A program made the position numbers and the translations under genes. A stretch of 27,990 bases of DNA, from IMG/VR virus record IMGVR_UViG_3300025426_000101, positions 1-27,990 of that record. One strand, given 5' to 3'. The DNA is from a virus. Position 1 is the first letter of the stretch. Every line of letters starts with the position of its first letter. Below are positions 5,619 through 12,711 of the stretch, one piece after another. The notes below the pieces were generated by a model. It made no database searches. It saw nothing but the letters and a program-made list of their open reading frames with translations, and was not told where the DNA came from.

Positions 5619-5657
5619 GTTCCACATTGTGAGATGGCGTTCCGCATTGTGGTGGCC
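5619..5657. repeat. Imperfect tandem direct repeat, 20-bp period
   Basis: GTTCCACATTGTGAGATGGC (5619-5638) is followed directly by GTTCCGCATTGTGGTGGCC (5639-5657). The shared core is GTTCC-R-CATTGTG. A further GCATTGTG lies at 6056-6063 next to the first GCGTATTAGT motif. The role may be an iteron or operator site. Confidence 0.5.
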
Positions 5658-5755
5658 CTCCTTTGTGGCGCAGGGTCCCCTTTTTGCCAAGTCGACACCC
5701 CGTGAGCAGGTACCCAGGGGGCCGGGCGGAGGCCCCAGGTCAAAGCTCAAGTTTG

Positions 5756-5761
5756 TATAAT
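5756..5761 (+). promoter_or_regulatory. Possible -10 box (TATAAT), plus strand
   Basis: TTTGTATAAT occurs at the start of the AT-rich half of the intergenic region, facing the plus-strand genes about 320 nt downstream. No -35 hexamer is evident at normal spacing, and the surroundings are T-rich, so a chance match is likely. Confidence 0.22.
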
Positions 5762-5776
5762 TTTTTATTATTTTTT

Positions 5777-6048
5777 GTTATATAGACAAAAATGCTGCAC
5801 TGCATCCTGGATATTTGCCAGGGTACAATTTTGTATGGTGGCACGATAACCCGTTGATTTTAAAGAACATTATACTTACGATCCACAGTATCCACAGTAG
5901 TTTTACTTTTTTTTATTTTTTTTTAAAAAAGATAAAAAGATATATAGGGTAATAGTCGTTTAGACCCTGGATACTATGGATACTGTGGATAGTGATTACT
6001 TTTAGTTATATAGACCGGCCGTTAATATGATTTTTAGTTATATAGGCC
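5777..6048 (+). repeat. Dispersed TATATAG repeats (four copies)
   Basis: GTTATATAGAC (5777-5787), TATATAGGG (5941-5949), GTTATATAGACC (6005-6016) and GTTATATAGGCC (6037-6048) all lie on the plus strand. The first and last are followed by near-identical sequence (CAAAAATGCTGCA and CAAAATGCAGCA). The last two share the longer context TTTAGTTATATAG. They could be repeated promoter elements or replication iterons. Confidence 0.55.
5881..5990. other. Candidate replication origin: AT-rich block between inverted DnaA-box-like repeats
   Basis: ATCCACAGTATCCACAGTA (5881-5899) and TACTATGGATACTGTGGAT (5972-5990) are inverted copies matching at 18 of 19 positions. They flank a 72-nt segment that is nearly all A/T in its first two-thirds (a T-run, then an A-run). 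The unit GTATCCACA differs by one base from the DnaA box TTATCCACA, and a CTATCCACA copy reads on the minus strand at 5984-5992. Paired DnaA-like boxes around an easily melted tract are the hallmark of a theta-type origin, and the position between divergent gene blocks fits. No replication gene is visible in the window, so this is a candidate only. Confidence 0.5.
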
Positions 6049-6063
6049 AAAATGCAGCATTGT

Positions 6064-6073
6064 GCGTATTAGT
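6064..6073 (+). promoter_or_regulatory. Phage promoter motif GCGTATTAGT, copy 1
   Basis: First of five identical 10-mers. The -10-like core TATTAG is at 6067-6072. The -35-like position (6044-6048) reads AGGCC, only a partial match to the GGGCG of other copies. The motif starts exactly 16 nt before the ATG at 6080, as in copy 3, leaving almost no room for a leader. It would drive the terminase block. Confidence 0.6.
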
Positions 6074-6079
6074 AGGAGT

Positions 6080-6388
6080 ATGAACAAGTACGTTTACCAA
6101 ATCCAAGGCGCACTGGAAGACAGCAACCAAAACCTACTAGGGTTACGAGTGCTGGTGTGTGACCTGCACAATTTTGATTCAGTAGACGTACCAATTGAGG
6201 TTTTAGATAAAGAGACAGCTAAGTACTTAGCTTTTCGTCTAAAACTAACAGACGGCGCCTTGGTTATCCAAAAACTACCCAATGGCGTCATTAACAAAAT
6301 TAGACTGCTATTAGGCAAATACCTAGATAAGTGGGTATTGGAAAACTTTCATGGCAATATTGGCAACACAAAAGGTGTTAACCCTTGA
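6080..6388 (+). CDS. Hypothetical protein, 102 aa, first plus-strand gene
   Basis: Starts MNKYVYQIQGALEDSNQNLL. A longer GTG start at 6062 would translate the promoter motif, so the ATG is preferred. AGGAG lies only one base before the ATG, too close for normal use, so a leaderless mRNA starting at this ATG is plausible. The protein is mixed alpha/beta with hydrophobic strands (LGLRVLVCDLHNF) and a basic C-terminal helix (INKIRLLLGKYLDKW). It precedes terL, where a small terminase subunit is often found, but I see no helix-turn-helix and do not claim that. It overlaps the next gene by 38 nt. Confidence 0.65.
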   Translation: MNKYVYQIQGALEDSNQNLLGLRVLVCDLHNFDSVDVPIEVLDKETAKYLAFRLKLTDGALVIQKLPNGVINKIRLLLGKYLDKWVLENFHGNIGNTKGVNP

Positions 6389-7343
6389 CTATTGGAAAAT
6401 AGCGCAGGACATCAGACCGGGTGACATTGTATTTGACAGACTGGGCCGCAAGGTCCGGGTAAAGCTCGTCCACCCCCTGGACAAACGCGCATGTTACCGA
6501 GTCACGTTCCTAGATGGAACCTCAGTGGCTGGGGATAAAGACCTCAAATTGCCAATTGAAACGCCAAAGTACCGCAAAAGGACTTGGGAATACAAAGGCA
6601 AATTCCAATTTCGCAGGCCGCTATCCAATCTCTCCCTTGGAACGCTGTCTGAAATGGAACTGATTAACAAGCACGGTAGGCTTATGTACAGCGTACCGAC
6701 CGCTGGACCGTTAGAACTGCCCCATAAAGACCTGCCAGTGCCGCCGTTTGTGTTTGGGTTGTGGTTTTTCTCTAAAAGAAAAGACGGAACCATAAAAATT
6801 CCAGAGAAACACTTTGATTTTATTGTGGAAAAACTAAAAGACTACGGCTATATACCAACATCTTGGCGTGATCCCATCAAAAAACGCCGGGTGTACAGCA
6901 CAAAGCCAACTGTCATGTCGCACTTGGCGCCCAATGTGCCATACAAAATCCCAAACAACTACCTGTTAGCCAGCCCAGAGCAACGTCTTGAGCTGCTTAG
7001 TGGGATTATGTATGGAAAACCAAATCAATATAACCAAAAGTTAGATAGATTTCAGTTTAGCTCCAAACATTTACCAACAGTCAAACAAATTCAGTACCTT
7101 GCTGAGACGCTTGGCTGTAAAACTTTACTTGAGGGACCCAATCCATTATCAGGATACACGGTCTACATCAAAACAAAATTAAAACTCATGGAACATCAGA
7201 CCCCAGCGCCAATCAAAGTGCGACAAAACTGGAGAATGATTACCAAAATTGAAGAAATTACACCACAGGCGTGCGTTCACATCGAATTAGATGGCGACGA
7301 TAGCACGATGTTGGTAGAAGAAGGATTTATTGCATGCCTTTAA
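6351..7343 (+). CDS. Free-standing intein-like (Hint plus LAGLIDADG-like) protein
   Basis: A 330-residue protein with the layout of an intein. The N-terminal segment (LATQKVLTLDYWKIAQDIRP, then GDIVFDRLG and YRVTFLDGTSVAGDKDL, residues about 4-65) aligns with intein blocks A and B. A central region with PFVFGLWFFSKRKDG (about 131-145) recalls a LAGLIDADG motif of homing endonucleases. The C-terminus (ACVHIELDGDDSTMLVEEGF) aligns with blocks F and G. The splice residues are missing: no Cys or Ser at position 1, Asp in place of the block B His, and no terminal His-Asn. It therefore cannot splice and is probably a stand-alone derivative. It sits directly before terL with a 10-nt overlap, the gene in which terminase inteins usually reside. 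Whether nuclease activity remains is unknown. Confidence 0.65.
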   Translation: MAILATQKVLTLDYWKIAQDIRPGDIVFDRLGRKVRVKLVHPLDKRACYRVTFLDGTSVAGDKDLKLPIETPKYRKRTWEYKGKFQFRRPLSNLSLGTLSEMELINKHGRLMYSVPTAGPLELPHKDLPVPPFVFGLWFFSKRKDGTIKIPEKHFDFIVEKLKDYGYIPTSWRDPIKKRRVYSTKPTVMSHLAPNVPYKIPNNYLLASPEQRLELLSGIMYGKPNQYNQKLDRFQFSSKHLPTVKQIQYLAETLGCKTLLEGPNPLSGYTVYIKTKLKLMEHQTPAPIKVRQNWRMITKIEEITPQACVHIELDGDDSTMLVEEGFIACL

Positions 7344-8779
7344 CACCCGAAGATAAAAAAGAACTGATCAAGTTCGCAGCCGATCGACCACACTGGCCCA
7401 AACCAGAGCTTGACGCCGCAATATGGCGCATCACTTGGGCTAAACAAGCGTTAGCACACCAACAAGAACCCGAAGATGGAGAGTATGACACGTTCCTTAT
7501 GCTTGCAGGCCGCGGCTCTGGCAAGACACACACTGCTAGCCATTGGATTGGCATTCGTGCTTGGCGCTTCCCCGGCACTCGCTGGCTTGTCACCGCCCCA
7601 ACCTCTAATGATATTCGTGCAACTTGCTTCGAAGGAGACTCCGGTCTTCTCAATATCATACCCAAGAGCCTTATACGAGATTACAACAAGTCCCTCTTTG
7701 AAATTACCCTCATCAACGGATCAATCATTCAAGGGATTCCAGCATCCGAACCAGAACGATATCGTGGTAAGCAATACCACGGAGCTTGGTTTGACGAGCT
7801 GTGCGCCTTCGACTATCTTGACGACGCATACGATGGTGTACAGTTCACTTTGCGACTTAAGGATCCTAGAATCCCCCGTGTCCAGCAGATCATCACCACC
7901 ACCCCCAAGCCACGCGAGCTCATCGTTGACCTTAACGAAGGCAAAGTTGGGGGCGACGTCTACGTTGTCAACGCGTCATCGTTCGACAACAGAGAAAACC
8001 TGTCAGAAACGTTCTTCAAACAGCTAGAGACGTATGATGGCACCGACATTGGTCGCCAAGAGATCTATGGTGAGATTCTTGACCCCGAGTCATCAGGCAT
8101 TATCAAACGTAAGCAATTTAAAATGTGGCCTGCTGACAAACCTACCCCAGTGTTAGAGTATGTTCTTGCCAGTTACGACCCAGCGACCAGCGAAAAAACA
8201 CACAACGACCCAACAGCATGCACAGTATGGGGCGTGTTTGAGCAAACTGACGGTGGTACATGCGCAATGTTGTTAGATTCTTGGGATGAACACCTGTCTT
8301 ACCCAGAATTACGCCGTAAAGTAGTTAATGACTTTAAAGAAGTTGTTTATGGCTCAGATAATGATTTTGGAAAAGGTAAAAAAGCGGATTTAATACTGAT
8401 GGAAGATAAATCAGCCGGTATTTCACTGATCCAAGAGCTTAGAGGCGCTGGAGTACCCGTTCAAGGATACAATCCGGGCAGGGCAGACAAAGTCCAGCGA
8501 TTAAACATCGTAGCTCCTTTGGTAGCCAAAGGAAAAATCTTCATTCCAGAAGATCCTAAGAAACCTGGAGAGTTTGCCGACTGGGCTAAGCGTTTTTTAC
8601 GCCAAGTCTGCTCGTTTCCTGAAATGGGAGGGCATGATGACTACGTAGACTCCCTTTCACAGGCATTACGGATACTTAGGGACGACAATTGGCTACAGTT
8701 AGACTATCTACCAGCCCGTGATTATGACTACGCTGACGATGATAGAAATAAGAGATTTGTTAATCCGTATGCCCAATAG
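7334..8779 (+). CDS. terL: Terminase large subunit
   Basis: The packaging motor that translocates DNA into the prohead and cuts it. The 481 residues contain an N-terminal ATPase with Walker A AGRGSGKT (58-65), Walker B GAWFDE (150-155) and coupling motif TTTP (188-191). The C-terminal RNase H-like nuclease carries acidic residues at YDPA (D282), LMEDK (E357, D358) and GGHDDYVDS (D435, D436). The length is usual for the family. Walker A is uninterrupted, so no intein is present in this copy, although an intein-like gene lies just upstream and overlaps its start by 10 nt. It is followed by a hairpin and a GCGTATTAGT motif. Confidence is high. Confidence 0.97.
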   Translation: MPLTPEDKKELIKFAADRPHWPKPELDAAIWRITWAKQALAHQQEPEDGEYDTFLMLAGRGSGKTHTASHWIGIRAWRFPGTRWLVTAPTSNDIRATCFEGDSGLLNIIPKSLIRDYNKSLFEITLINGSIIQGIPASEPERYRGKQYHGAWFDELCAFDYLDDAYDGVQFTLRLKDPRIPRVQQIITTTPKPRELIVDLNEGKVGGDVYVVNASSFDNRENLSETFFKQLETYDGTDIGRQEIYGEILDPESSGIIKRKQFKMWPADKPTPVLEYVLASYDPATSEKTHNDPTACTVWGVFEQTDGGTCAMLLDSWDEHLSYPELRRKVVNDFKEVVYGSDNDFGKGKKADLILMEDKSAGISLIQELRGAGVPVQGYNPGRADKVQRLNIVAPLVAKGKIFIPEDPKKPGEFADWAKRFLRQVCSFPEMGGHDDYVDSLSQALRILRDDNWLQLDYLPARDYDYADDDRNKRFVNPYAQ

Positions 8780-8790
8780 GGCGGATACGC
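8770..8790 (+). terminator. Weak hairpin overlapping the terL stop
   Basis: GCCC (8771-8774), loop AATA, GGGC (8779-8782), extended by GTAT/ATAC around a GG bulge. No T-run follows, so it is a poor intrinsic terminator. It may instead protect the 3' end. Its 3' arm includes the GGGCG element of the next promoter. Confidence 0.35.
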
Positions 8791-8808
8791 CTAAAATAGC
8801 GTATTAGT
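8779..8808 (+). promoter_or_regulatory. Phage promoter GGGCG-N15-GCGTATTAGT, copy 2
   Basis: GGGCG at 8779-8783, exactly 15 nt, then GCGTATTAGT at 8799-8808, with the -10-like TATTAG at 8802-8807. The portal gene starts at 8858, giving a leader of roughly 43 nt. Confidence 0.65.
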
Positions 8809-8857
8809 TAAAATAAGGGCTGATTCCCCGCCCACCAAATTCCAAATAAAATAATCT

Positions 8858-11764
8858 ATGGCACAACCACAATTTCCCATCCAAGCTGGCGGCAATTTGC
8901 CTGGCCTTGATCGCGAAAGCGAAGTCAAGGACGCAAAGCAGCAAGACGCTGACATGGAAGAGTATGAAGACATACTTGGATTAGATTCAGACGAAGTAGA
9001 GCAAGAAGTCATTGAGCTTGATGATGGTTCCGTGGTGGTAAACTACGTAGAAAAATCAAGCCCACTTAAGAATCCAGAGTTTTATGCAAACCTTGCAGAA
9101 GAGTTTGATGAAGGAACATTAGACACTTTAGCAAATGAGTATCTGGACTACATTGACGTAGATAAAGAAGCTCGTAAACAACGAGACAAACAATATGAAG
9201 AGGGACTTCGTAGGACCGGCCTTGGTAAGGACGCTCCTGGTGGTGCTACTTTCGACGGCGCTTCTAAAGTTGTTCATCCCGTCATGGCCGAGGCTTGCGT
9301 TGACTTCGCAGCCTCTGCGTCCAAAGAGCTATTACCGTCAGACGGCATCGTCAAATCCAACATCAAAGGAAACGACGACAAAGCAAAAGAAGAAGTTGCT
9401 GAACGAAAAGTAGACTTCCTTAACTGGCAGTTAACACAGCAAGTTCCTGAGTTCCGCGATGAGATGGAACAACTGTTTACTCAGTTGCCACTTGGTGGTT
9501 CACAGTACCTCAAGTGGATGTATGATGATGAGCAAGCTCGCCCAACGTGCGAGTGGGTACCAATTGACAACATCATCCTACCTTACGCATCAACCAACTT
9601 TTACACAGCGCAGCGTGTTACTGAGCAACAAGACATTACTGGCGATGAGTACCTAAAACGTATTGATGCTGGTTTGTACCGTGACTTAGATAATTTAGAT
9701 TATACATCTGACGCGCCGCTAAACGACCAAACACGTAGTAAAGCAGCAAACGATAAAATTGAGGGTATTGATATGCCTTCAAAAAATATTGACGAATTAC
9801 GTAGAGTTTATGAGATTACTTGCTTTATGCGACTGGATGAAGATCCAGAGACCGAAGGTAAACGCGCCCCATACATTCTGACTATTGACGAATCAACAAG
9901 CAAAGTATTATCACTCTACCGCAACTGGGATGCAAACGATGAGAAGCGCGAAAAACTGGACTGGATGGTTGAGTTTAAATTCATCCCTTGGCGTGGTGCT
10001 TATGCTATTGGTCTCCCCCATCTTATTGGCGGCTTGTCTGCTGCTCTCACTGGTGCTTTACGTGCTCTGCTTGATGCTGCTCATATCAACAACTCTCAGA
10101 CAATGCTTAAGCTCAAAACTGGACGCGTGTCTGGACAGTCTGATCGAATTGAACCTACCCAAGTAATTGAAGTAGAAGCTGGCGCCGGTGTAACTGACAT
10201 TCGTCAGATCGCCATGCCAATGCCATTCAATCCACCATCTAGCGTATTGTTTGATTTACTAGGTTGGTTAACTCAAGCAGCTAAAGGCGTGGTTACTACC
10301 GCAGAAGAAAAGATTGCTGACGCTAACAGTCAGATGCCAGTGGGCACAACCCAAGCTCTGATTGAGCAGGGCGCTAAAGTATTCTCTAGTATTCACGCTC
10401 GCCTGCATCGCAGCCAAGAAAAATCACTGGCCATTATTTCCCGTATCAATCATTGGTACTTGCAAGATATGGACAACCAGTCTGGCACTGAGATTGAAGT
10501 ACGTGACTTTGCATACAACTCAGACGTTCGTCCAGTATCCGATCCCAACATTTTTTCTGAGACACAACGTCTTGCTCAGAATCAAGCACTGTTACAAATG
10601 GCGGGCTCTGCGCCTCCAGGAATGTTTGATATGCGCGCAGTATATAAGCGTGTACTCAAGCAATTAAAAGTTCCGGAAATGGAAGAAGTATTGCCAAACC
10701 CACAAGGCGCCAACGAATCCAATCCGGCCTTAGAGAATGTCTCTATGACGATGGGACGACCCGCTGCTGCCTACCCCGACCAGGACCATATTGCCCACCT
10801 TAAGATTCACTTAGAGTATGCAATGAATCCTGCGTACGGTGGTAACCCATTAATTGGACCAGTGTTTGCTCCTCATGCACTTGAGCATATCAAGCAGCAC
10901 TTAACACTGCACTATTTACAATCTATGCGTGGCTATGTTGCGCATGCTGCTGGTGGTGAAGACATCCTTAAGTTGCATCAAGAAGCGCCACTAGACCAAG
11001 AAGCACAACAAGCCTTGGCAATGGCATCACAAATGGTTGGCCAAGATGCACAGCAAACTATTGGACCATTCTTACAACAAATTCAAGGTCTAGCCCAAAA
11101 AGTTGCCCAAGCTCAACAGCAACAACAGCAAACAGCTCTTATGTCTGACCCAACCGCTGCGGCAATTGTTAAGACTCAGACAGCTGAGACACAACGTAAA
11201 ATGCAAGAAGCCCAGTCTAAGATGCAGCTTGATACTCAAGCTATGCAACAAGACTATCAAGTTAAAATTGCTGAGTTGCAGCAAAAAGTTCAAGAGCTTC
11301 AAGCTAAATATAGCACCCAAACAAGCATTGATAACCAACGCAATGCAACTGATATTGCTATGGCTAACATCAACAACGCGGCAAAAGAGCGTATTGCTAC
11401 TATTACCGCTGGCGCAGCAATGGATCAGCTCCAAACTCAACTTGAAGCCGAACAAGACCAATCTGCAATGGAAGCTATCCAAGCATCTAACCAAGACATT
11501 CGTCAGCATGGCTTAGCAATCCAACAACAAGCGTTTGAGCAACAAGCAAATCAAGTTCAACAACAAATTGAAGCCCAACAGGCTCAACAACAGCATCAAC
11601 AAGGTCTGGCACAAGCAGATCAGCAACACCAAATGGAGTTGCAGCAACAGGACCAGCAGCATCAACAGGGTTTGCAACAAGCCCAAGAACAACATGCTCA
11701 ACAAATGGACCAAATGCAGCAACAACAAGCAGCACAACCACAAACACCTACTGAAGGACAATAA
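8858..11764 (+). CDS. Portal protein with long Gln-rich C-terminal extension
   Basis: A dodecameric ring protein at the capsid vertex through which DNA is packaged. Residues about 75-720 look like a large portal: GGATFDGASKVVHPVMAEAC with a membrane-protein-free alpha/beta body, and an acidic N-terminus (DADMEEYEDILGLDSDEVEQ). The gene follows terL directly. From about residue 740 to 968 the protein is a Gln/Ala-rich helix with many heptads (AQQQQQQTALMSD, later QQQDQQHQQG). At 968 residues it is longer than most portals, and the tail would fit a portal barrel extending into the capsid. The start has no strong Shine-Dalgarno; the upstream leader is AT-rich. Identification is from synteny and sequence pattern. 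Confidence 0.85.
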   Translation: MAQPQFPIQAGGNLPGLDRESEVKDAKQQDADMEEYEDILGLDSDEVEQEVIELDDGSVVVNYVEKSSPLKNPEFYANLAEEFDEGTLDTLANEYLDYIDVDKEARKQRDKQYEEGLRRTGLGKDAPGGATFDGASKVVHPVMAEACVDFAASASKELLPSDGIVKSNIKGNDDKAKEEVAERKVDFLNWQLTQQVPEFRDEMEQLFTQLPLGGSQYLKWMYDDEQARPTCEWVPIDNIILPYASTNFYTAQRVTEQQDITGDEYLKRIDAGLYRDLDNLDYTSDAPLNDQTRSKAANDKIEGIDMPSKNIDELRRVYEITCFMRLDEDPETEGKRAPYILTIDESTSKVLSLYRNWDANDEKREKLDWMVEFKFIPWRGAYAIGLPHLIGGLSAALTGALRALLDAAHINNSQTMLKLKTGRVSGQSDRIEPTQVIEVEAGAGVTDIRQIAMPMPFNPPSSVLFDLLGWLTQAAKGVVTTAEEKIADANSQMPVGTTQALIEQGAKVFSSIHARLHRSQEKSLAIISRINHWYLQDMDNQSGTEIEVRDFAYNSDVRPVSDPNIFSETQRLAQNQALLQMAGSAPPGMFDMRAVYKRVLKQLKVPEMEEVLPNPQGANESNPALENVSMTMGRPAAAYPDQDHIAHLKIHLEYAMNPAYGGNPLIGPVFAPHALEHIKQHLTLHYLQSMRGYVAHAAGGEDILKLHQEAPLDQEAQQALAMASQMVGQDAQQTIGPFLQQIQGLAQKVAQAQQQQQQTALMSDPTAAAIVKTQTAETQRKMQEAQSKMQLDTQAMQQDYQVKIAELQQKVQELQAKYSTQTSIDNQRNATDIAMANINNAAKERIATITAGAAMDQLQTQLEAEQDQSAMEAIQASNQDIRQHGLAIQQQAFEQQANQVQQQIEAQQAQQQHQQGLAQADQQHQMELQQQDQQHQQGLQQAQEQHAQQMDQMQQQQAAQPQTPTEGQ

Positions 11765-11991
11765 TGGCAACTAAAAAACAAAACGGCGGCGAGTTAGGTT
11801 TCAAAAAGACCTACAAGATGACCGGCACTCCTGGCTACGCTGGTGGCCCTGGCGAAACAACTATTGACAAAGGCGCTTCTGGCTCCAAACGTGCTAACAA
11901 CGCCGTTTTGAATCAAAACAAGATGGCTAAGTCACCAAAAGTTGGACCAGATAAAAACCTCAACGAAATCGGCGGCGGCAATTTTTATTAA
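11764..11991 (+). CDS. Small basic Gly-rich protein, 75 aa
   Basis: Starts MATKKQNGGELGFKKTYKMT. It is rich in Lys, Gly and Asn with little hydrophobic core, probably disordered. It overlaps the portal stop as TAATG, so it is translationally coupled and likely co-expressed with head proteins. A minor virion or head-completion role is possible. No family recognised. Confidence 0.65.
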   Translation: MATKKQNGGELGFKKTYKMTGTPGYAGGPGETTIDKGASGSKRANNAVLNQNKMAKSPKVGPDKNLNEIGGGNFY

Positions 11992-11997
11992 TCTTTG

Positions 11998-12027
11998 GGG
12001 CGGATTTATCCGCCACAGCGTATTAGT
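11998..12027 (+). promoter_or_regulatory. Phage promoter GGGCG-N15-GCGTATTAGT, copy 3, with hairpin
   Basis: GGGCG at 11998-12002, 15 nt, GCGTATTAGT at 12018-12027. A perfect inverted repeat GGCGGATTTATCCGCC (11999-12014) lies between the elements and overlaps GGGCG; it lacks a T-run. The motif begins 16 nt before the ATG at 12034, the same spacing as copy 1, suggesting that transcription starts at or next to the start codon. Confidence 0.62.
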
Positions 12028-12033
12028 AAGAAT

Positions 12034-12228
12034 ATGAAGGACTTTATCAGTGAAATTATCGGTCGCGTAAGGACTGAGATAGAAAATCAAGCGGAAGCTG
12101 TCACCGCGGGTTCTAACATCAACTCGTTTGATGATTATAAGCAACACGTTGGTATTATCCAAGGTTTGCAGTTAACTTTAGATATTATAGACGAAATTTT
12201 GACAGAAAACGACGACGAAGAATCGTAA
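12034..12228 (+). CDS. Small helical protein, 64 aa
   Basis: The start is set at MKDFISEIIGRVRTEIENQA. An upstream in-frame ATG at 11995 would translate the hairpin and promoter motif and is rejected. The protein is acidic and helical, with a C-terminal DENDDEES-like acidic tail (TENDDEES). It has no good Shine-Dalgarno, which fits a leaderless message from copy 3 of the phage promoter. It sits between portal and GroES-like genes. Function unknown. Confidence 0.65.
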   Translation: MKDFISEIIGRVRTEIENQAEAVTAGSNINSFDDYKQHVGIIQGLQLTLDIIDEILTENDDEES

Positions 12229-12252
12229 GATTCAGAAAGGGATTACCGTACG

Positions 12253-12690
12253 GTGATTGATATTAAAGAAAAGGACGAACCGGATACACGAACAGAAGCA
12301 GAGTGTTTTCCCGATGTAGATCCTGGTGTAGAAATTCTTGGAGACCGAGTATTGGTGCAATTGCGCCGTGAAAAGCTAACAAGTAAAGGCGGTATCTTCT
12401 TGGTAGAAGAAACCAGACAAACTCTCAAGTTTAACGAAACAGTAGCTAAAGTACGTGGCATTGGTCCCTTAGCATATAAGAGCCCAGACGATTTAACCCC
12501 ATGGCCAGAAGGCCCTTGGTGTAATGTTGGCGATTTAGTTCGCACTATCAAGTACGGCGGTGATCGTTTTGTTGTGCAACCTGACGACGAAGGTGCCCCA
12601 GTGGTGTTTATTACACTGCAAGCCCGTGAAGTCATATCTCGAATCAAAACATTCGAGGCAGCACAAAAAATGAAAGCGTTTGTAGACTAA
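12253..12690 (+). CDS. GroES-like co-chaperonin
   Basis: A 145-residue protein with the Cpn10 beta-barrel signature: ILGDRVLVQLRREKLTSKGG (residues about 28-47) matches the GroES start P-L-x-D-R-V-x-V, the Gly-Gly-Ile-x-L segment is the mobile loop that binds GroEL, and the later VGDLVRTIKYGGDRFVV matches the GD-V-L-Y-x-K-Y-x-G-x region. A 25-residue acidic N-terminal extension and an insertion around SPDDLTPWPEGPW make it longer than GroES (about 97 aa). The start is GTG with AAAGGGA about 11 nt upstream. Its place between portal and scaffold suggests it adapts host GroEL to fold the capsid protein, as T4 gp31 does. Confidence 0.85.
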   Translation: MIDIKEKDEPDTRTEAECFPDVDPGVEILGDRVLVQLRREKLTSKGGIFLVEETRQTLKFNETVAKVRGIGPLAYKSPDDLTPWPEGPWCNVGDLVRTIKYGGDRFVVQPDDEGAPVVFITLQAREVISRIKTFEAAQKMKAFVD

Positions 12691-12711
12691 TAACTTTGTA
12701 GAAAGTAGAGA

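Larger units (their letters stand above)
4828..6079. other. Divergent non-coding region between minus and plus gene blocks
   Basis: About 1.25 kb with no believable gene on either strand. Open frames here are short, lack ribosome sites and have low-complexity composition. From left to right: the leader of the minus operon with several hairpins (4863-5047), a TATAAT on the minus strand (5147-5152), a long-range inverted repeat (5299-5353), a C/A-rich tract (5358-5480), a 20-bp direct repeat (5619-5657), a GC hairpin (about 5716-5735), a T-rich stretch with TTATATAG repeats, and a candidate origin (5881-5990). The first GCGTATTAGT motif closes it at 6064. This is the natural place for a replication origin and early/late control. 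Confidence 0.7.

Noticed and set aside
5317-5743. Open frames on both strands across the C/A-rich tract
   Set aside because: The translations are low-complexity Pro/His/Arg and Trp/Ala artefacts of base composition, with no ribosome sites.
7476-8027. 183-aa plus-strand open frame inside terL
   Set aside because: It is a shadow of terL in a different frame; terL carries all motor and nuclease motifs.
7334-8779. Intein inside terL
   Set aside because: The AGRGSGKT motif and the rest of terL are continuous; the intein-like gene is separate and upstream.
11103-11774. Open frames on both strands over the portal Gln-rich tail
   Set aside because: They are caused by CAA/CAG repeats; the translations are Leu/Ser/Asn/Lys low-complexity.
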